Origin: Planctomicrobium sp.
GTDB taxonomy: Bacteria > Planctomycetota > Planctomycetia > Planctomycetales > Planctomycetaceae
Assembly (NCBI GenBank): GCA_029259835.1
Contig: JAJDEL010000193.1
Span: 1 to 7,945 of the forward strand
DNA: 7,945 bases
Direction: 5' to 3'
The position numbers were made by a program, and so were the translations under genes. Each line of letters begins with the position of its first letter. The first letter of the stretch is position 1. The notes under the pieces are model-generated. The model was given only the letters and a program-made list of their open reading frames with translations. It did not search any database and was not told the DNA's origin. Below, piece by piece: positions 6,977 to 7,945 of this stretch.

Positions 6977-7005
6977 TTGCACAGCTCCTACTCTGGTAGT
7001 AGACT
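6977..7005 (+). promoter_or_regulatory. Candidate promoter for the second blaI operon
   Basis: TTGCAC (6977-6982) and TAGACT (7000-7005) are 17 bases apart, matching the -35 and -10 consensus at 3 and 4 of 6 positions. The first dyad of the pair (6988-7000) fills the spacer and the second (7011-7023) covers the likely transcript start, a layout well suited to repression. Confidence 0.5.
6988..7000. promoter_or_regulatory. BlaI-type operator dyad, copy 1 (second operon)
   Basis: CTAC-TCTG-GTAGT: CTAC and GTAG form a perfect dyad around 4 bases. It shares the TAC-N4-GTA core with the two sites before the first blaI-like gene. Confidence 0.6.
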
Positions 7006-7010
7006 GACTC

Positions 7011-7023
7011 TTACCTGAGTAGT
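7011..7023. promoter_or_regulatory. BlaI-type operator dyad, copy 2 (second operon)
   Basis: TTAC-CTGA-GTAGT: same core and same right arm (GTAGTAG) as the copy at 6988-7000, centred 23 bp downstream of it and 42 bases before the repressor start codon. Confidence 0.6.
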
Positions 7024-7065
7024 AGTCGCTGCAAATGCGACGGATAATCCAAAGGAGGGAGGCAC

Positions 7066-7455
7066 ATGGCAAAGACTCATTTAGCAGAATTGCAACTCGC
7101 AATCATGCAGGTTCTCTGGGAAAAGGAGTACGCGACCGTCGCTGAGGTTCGTGAAGCACTTGAGCCAGAACGACAGCTCGCCCATACGACCGTCGGCACC
7201 ATGCTCTCCAAAATGGAAGCAAGCGGTTACGTCGCTCACCGCTCAGAAGGGCGGGTGAATGTTTATCACTCGCTCCTGGTGCAGGAACAGGTGAGTCGTT
7301 CAATGGTGACCGACCTTGCCGAGCGTCTCTTTCACGGAGACGTTGCGGATTTAATGTGCCACTTACTGGATGGCTGCGAGGTCACCTCAGAGGAATTGGC
7401 TCGGCTCACACAGTTGATACAGGATAAAGAACGGGAGATGCGACATGATCAATGA
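7066..7455 (+). CDS. BlaI/MecI-family winged-helix repressor, second copy
   Basis: Predicted repressor of 129 residues, paralogous in type to the one at 3357-3734 but clearly diverged. The winged helix covers about residues 5-75: LAELQLAIMQVLWEKEYATVAEVREAL, then the recognition segment LAHTTVGTMLSKMEASGYV and the wing HRSEGRVNVYHSL. The dimerisation region follows (RLFHGDVADLMCHLLDGCEVTSEELARLTQLIQDKE). AAAGGAGG (7051-7058) lies 7 bases before the ATG, a near-ideal ribosome binding site. Two dyads upstream (6988-7023) fit autoregulation. Its last codons overlap the next gene by 11 bases, indicating an operon with a membrane partner. The signal and target genes beyond the operon are not visible here. 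Confidence 0.93.
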   Translation: MAKTHLAELQLAIMQVLWEKEYATVAEVREALEPERQLAHTTVGTMLSKMEASGYVAHRSEGRVNVYHSLLVQEQVSRSMVTDLAERLFHGDVADLMCHLLDGCEVTSEELARLTQLIQDKEREMRHDQ

Positions 7456-7945
7456 GCCAAACATCACTGACTCAGTCGCACGTGGACTTTGCTTGTTCAT
7501 CGCAAACTATTTCATGCTGTCGACACTTCTCATCGTGCCCGTTGCGATCGTGTGCAAGTTTGGGTGGATCAAAAGCTTTGCGATGCGAGACCAACTCTGG
7601 AAGTTCGCGATAGTGGCCCCGTTTCTGTTGATTGGAATTCAGTCAACTTTGCATCGATCAGGGACGACATGGAATGTCGCAATGTTTTTTGAAGAGGTAG
7701 CCGAAGCGACCACCACTTCAACATTGGAATTGACTGAATTTGAAGGATCAGATTCGCTGCTCCCGGAAGAACTCGTCTCAGTTGAATCCATTGAGCAAGC
7801 GATTGGCGAGACGATAAGAGAGGAAAGTTTTTCTGGAACTGAAGAGGCCGATGAGTTCAACGTTTTTAACGAAGAACAGTTCCCTTTTCCACACACGCCT
7901 GTTACCGATCTTCCAGGCACGATTGATCACCAGAATACCTCCTCT
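7445..7945 (+). CDS. Membrane protein N-terminus, probable second M56 peptidase (runs off the window)
   Basis: An open frame begins at ATG 7445 and stays open for 167 codons to the window end. GGGAG (7433-7437) lies 7 bases before the start, and the frame overlaps the blaI-like gene by 11 bases, which indicates coupling. The product starts MINEPNITDSVARGLC. It has a membrane segment at about residues 14-39 and another at about 51-69 (LWKFAIVAPFLLIGIQSTL), as in the N-termini of BlaR1-type proteins. From residue about 78 onward comes an acidic, Ser/Thr-rich stretch without membrane segments, probably an extracytoplasmic loop. The HExxH zinc motif would lie beyond the window, so the M56 assignment rests on position after a blaI gene and on topology. 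Confidence 0.7.
   Translation, partial: MINEPNITDSVARGLCLFIANYFMLSTLLIVPVAIVCKFGWIKSFAMRDQLWKFAIVAPFLLIGIQSTLHRSGTTWNVAMFFEEVAEATTTSTLELTEFEGSDSLLPEELVSVESIEQAIGETIREESFSGTEEADEFNVFNEEQFPFPHTPVTDLPGTIDHQNTSS

Overview
The window looks like chromosomal DNA of a planctomycete (Planctomycetota). This is inferred from gene content and style: a BlaI/MecI-type repressor next to an M56 (BlaR1/MecR1-like) membrane peptidase, occurring twice; a Tat-exported amidohydrolase; a sodium:solute symporter with an unusual soluble insert; a lone hisB; and GC content that looks near 50%. No sequence search was run, so genus and species are not assigned.

Layout: (1) bases 1-1946 (+), a PanF-like sodium:solute symporter whose 5' end lies before the window. 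(2) 1947-2240, a gene-free interval between convergent genes, holding a weak hairpin and a cluster of inverted and direct repeats built on a CATCCG core. (3) 2241-3206 (-), a Tat-signal amidohydrolase. (4) 3207-3356, a divergent promoter region with two tandem dyads fitting BlaI-family operators. (5) 3357-5893 (+), a blaI-like gene and an M56 peptidase gene overlapping by 4 bases; the sensor end of the peptidase looks like a secretin domain rather than a penicillin-binding domain. (6) 5894-6232, a structured gene-free interval with a perfect 11-bp hairpin. (7) 6233-6826 (-), hisB. (8) 6827-7065, a second divergent promoter region with two more copies of the same dyad. (9) 7066 to the end (+), a second blaI-like gene overlapping by 11 bases a membrane-protein gene that runs off the window and is probably a second M56 peptidase.

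How the genes may work together: each repressor/peptidase pair resembles the bla/mec logic. A membrane zinc peptidase senses something outside the cytoplasm, a cytoplasmic proteolytic event inactivates the BlaI-type repressor, and the operon is derepressed. Neither pair shows a beta-lactamase or penicillin-binding domain, so the signal is unlikely to be a beta-lactam. Four sites of the form YTAC-N4-GTART, two before each repressor gene, suggest that both repressors bind related operators and might cross-regulate. The most unusual item is the M56-secretin-like fusion at 3731-5893. The symporter, amidohydrolase and hisB look like ordinary metabolic neighbours with no evident functional link to the regulatory pairs.
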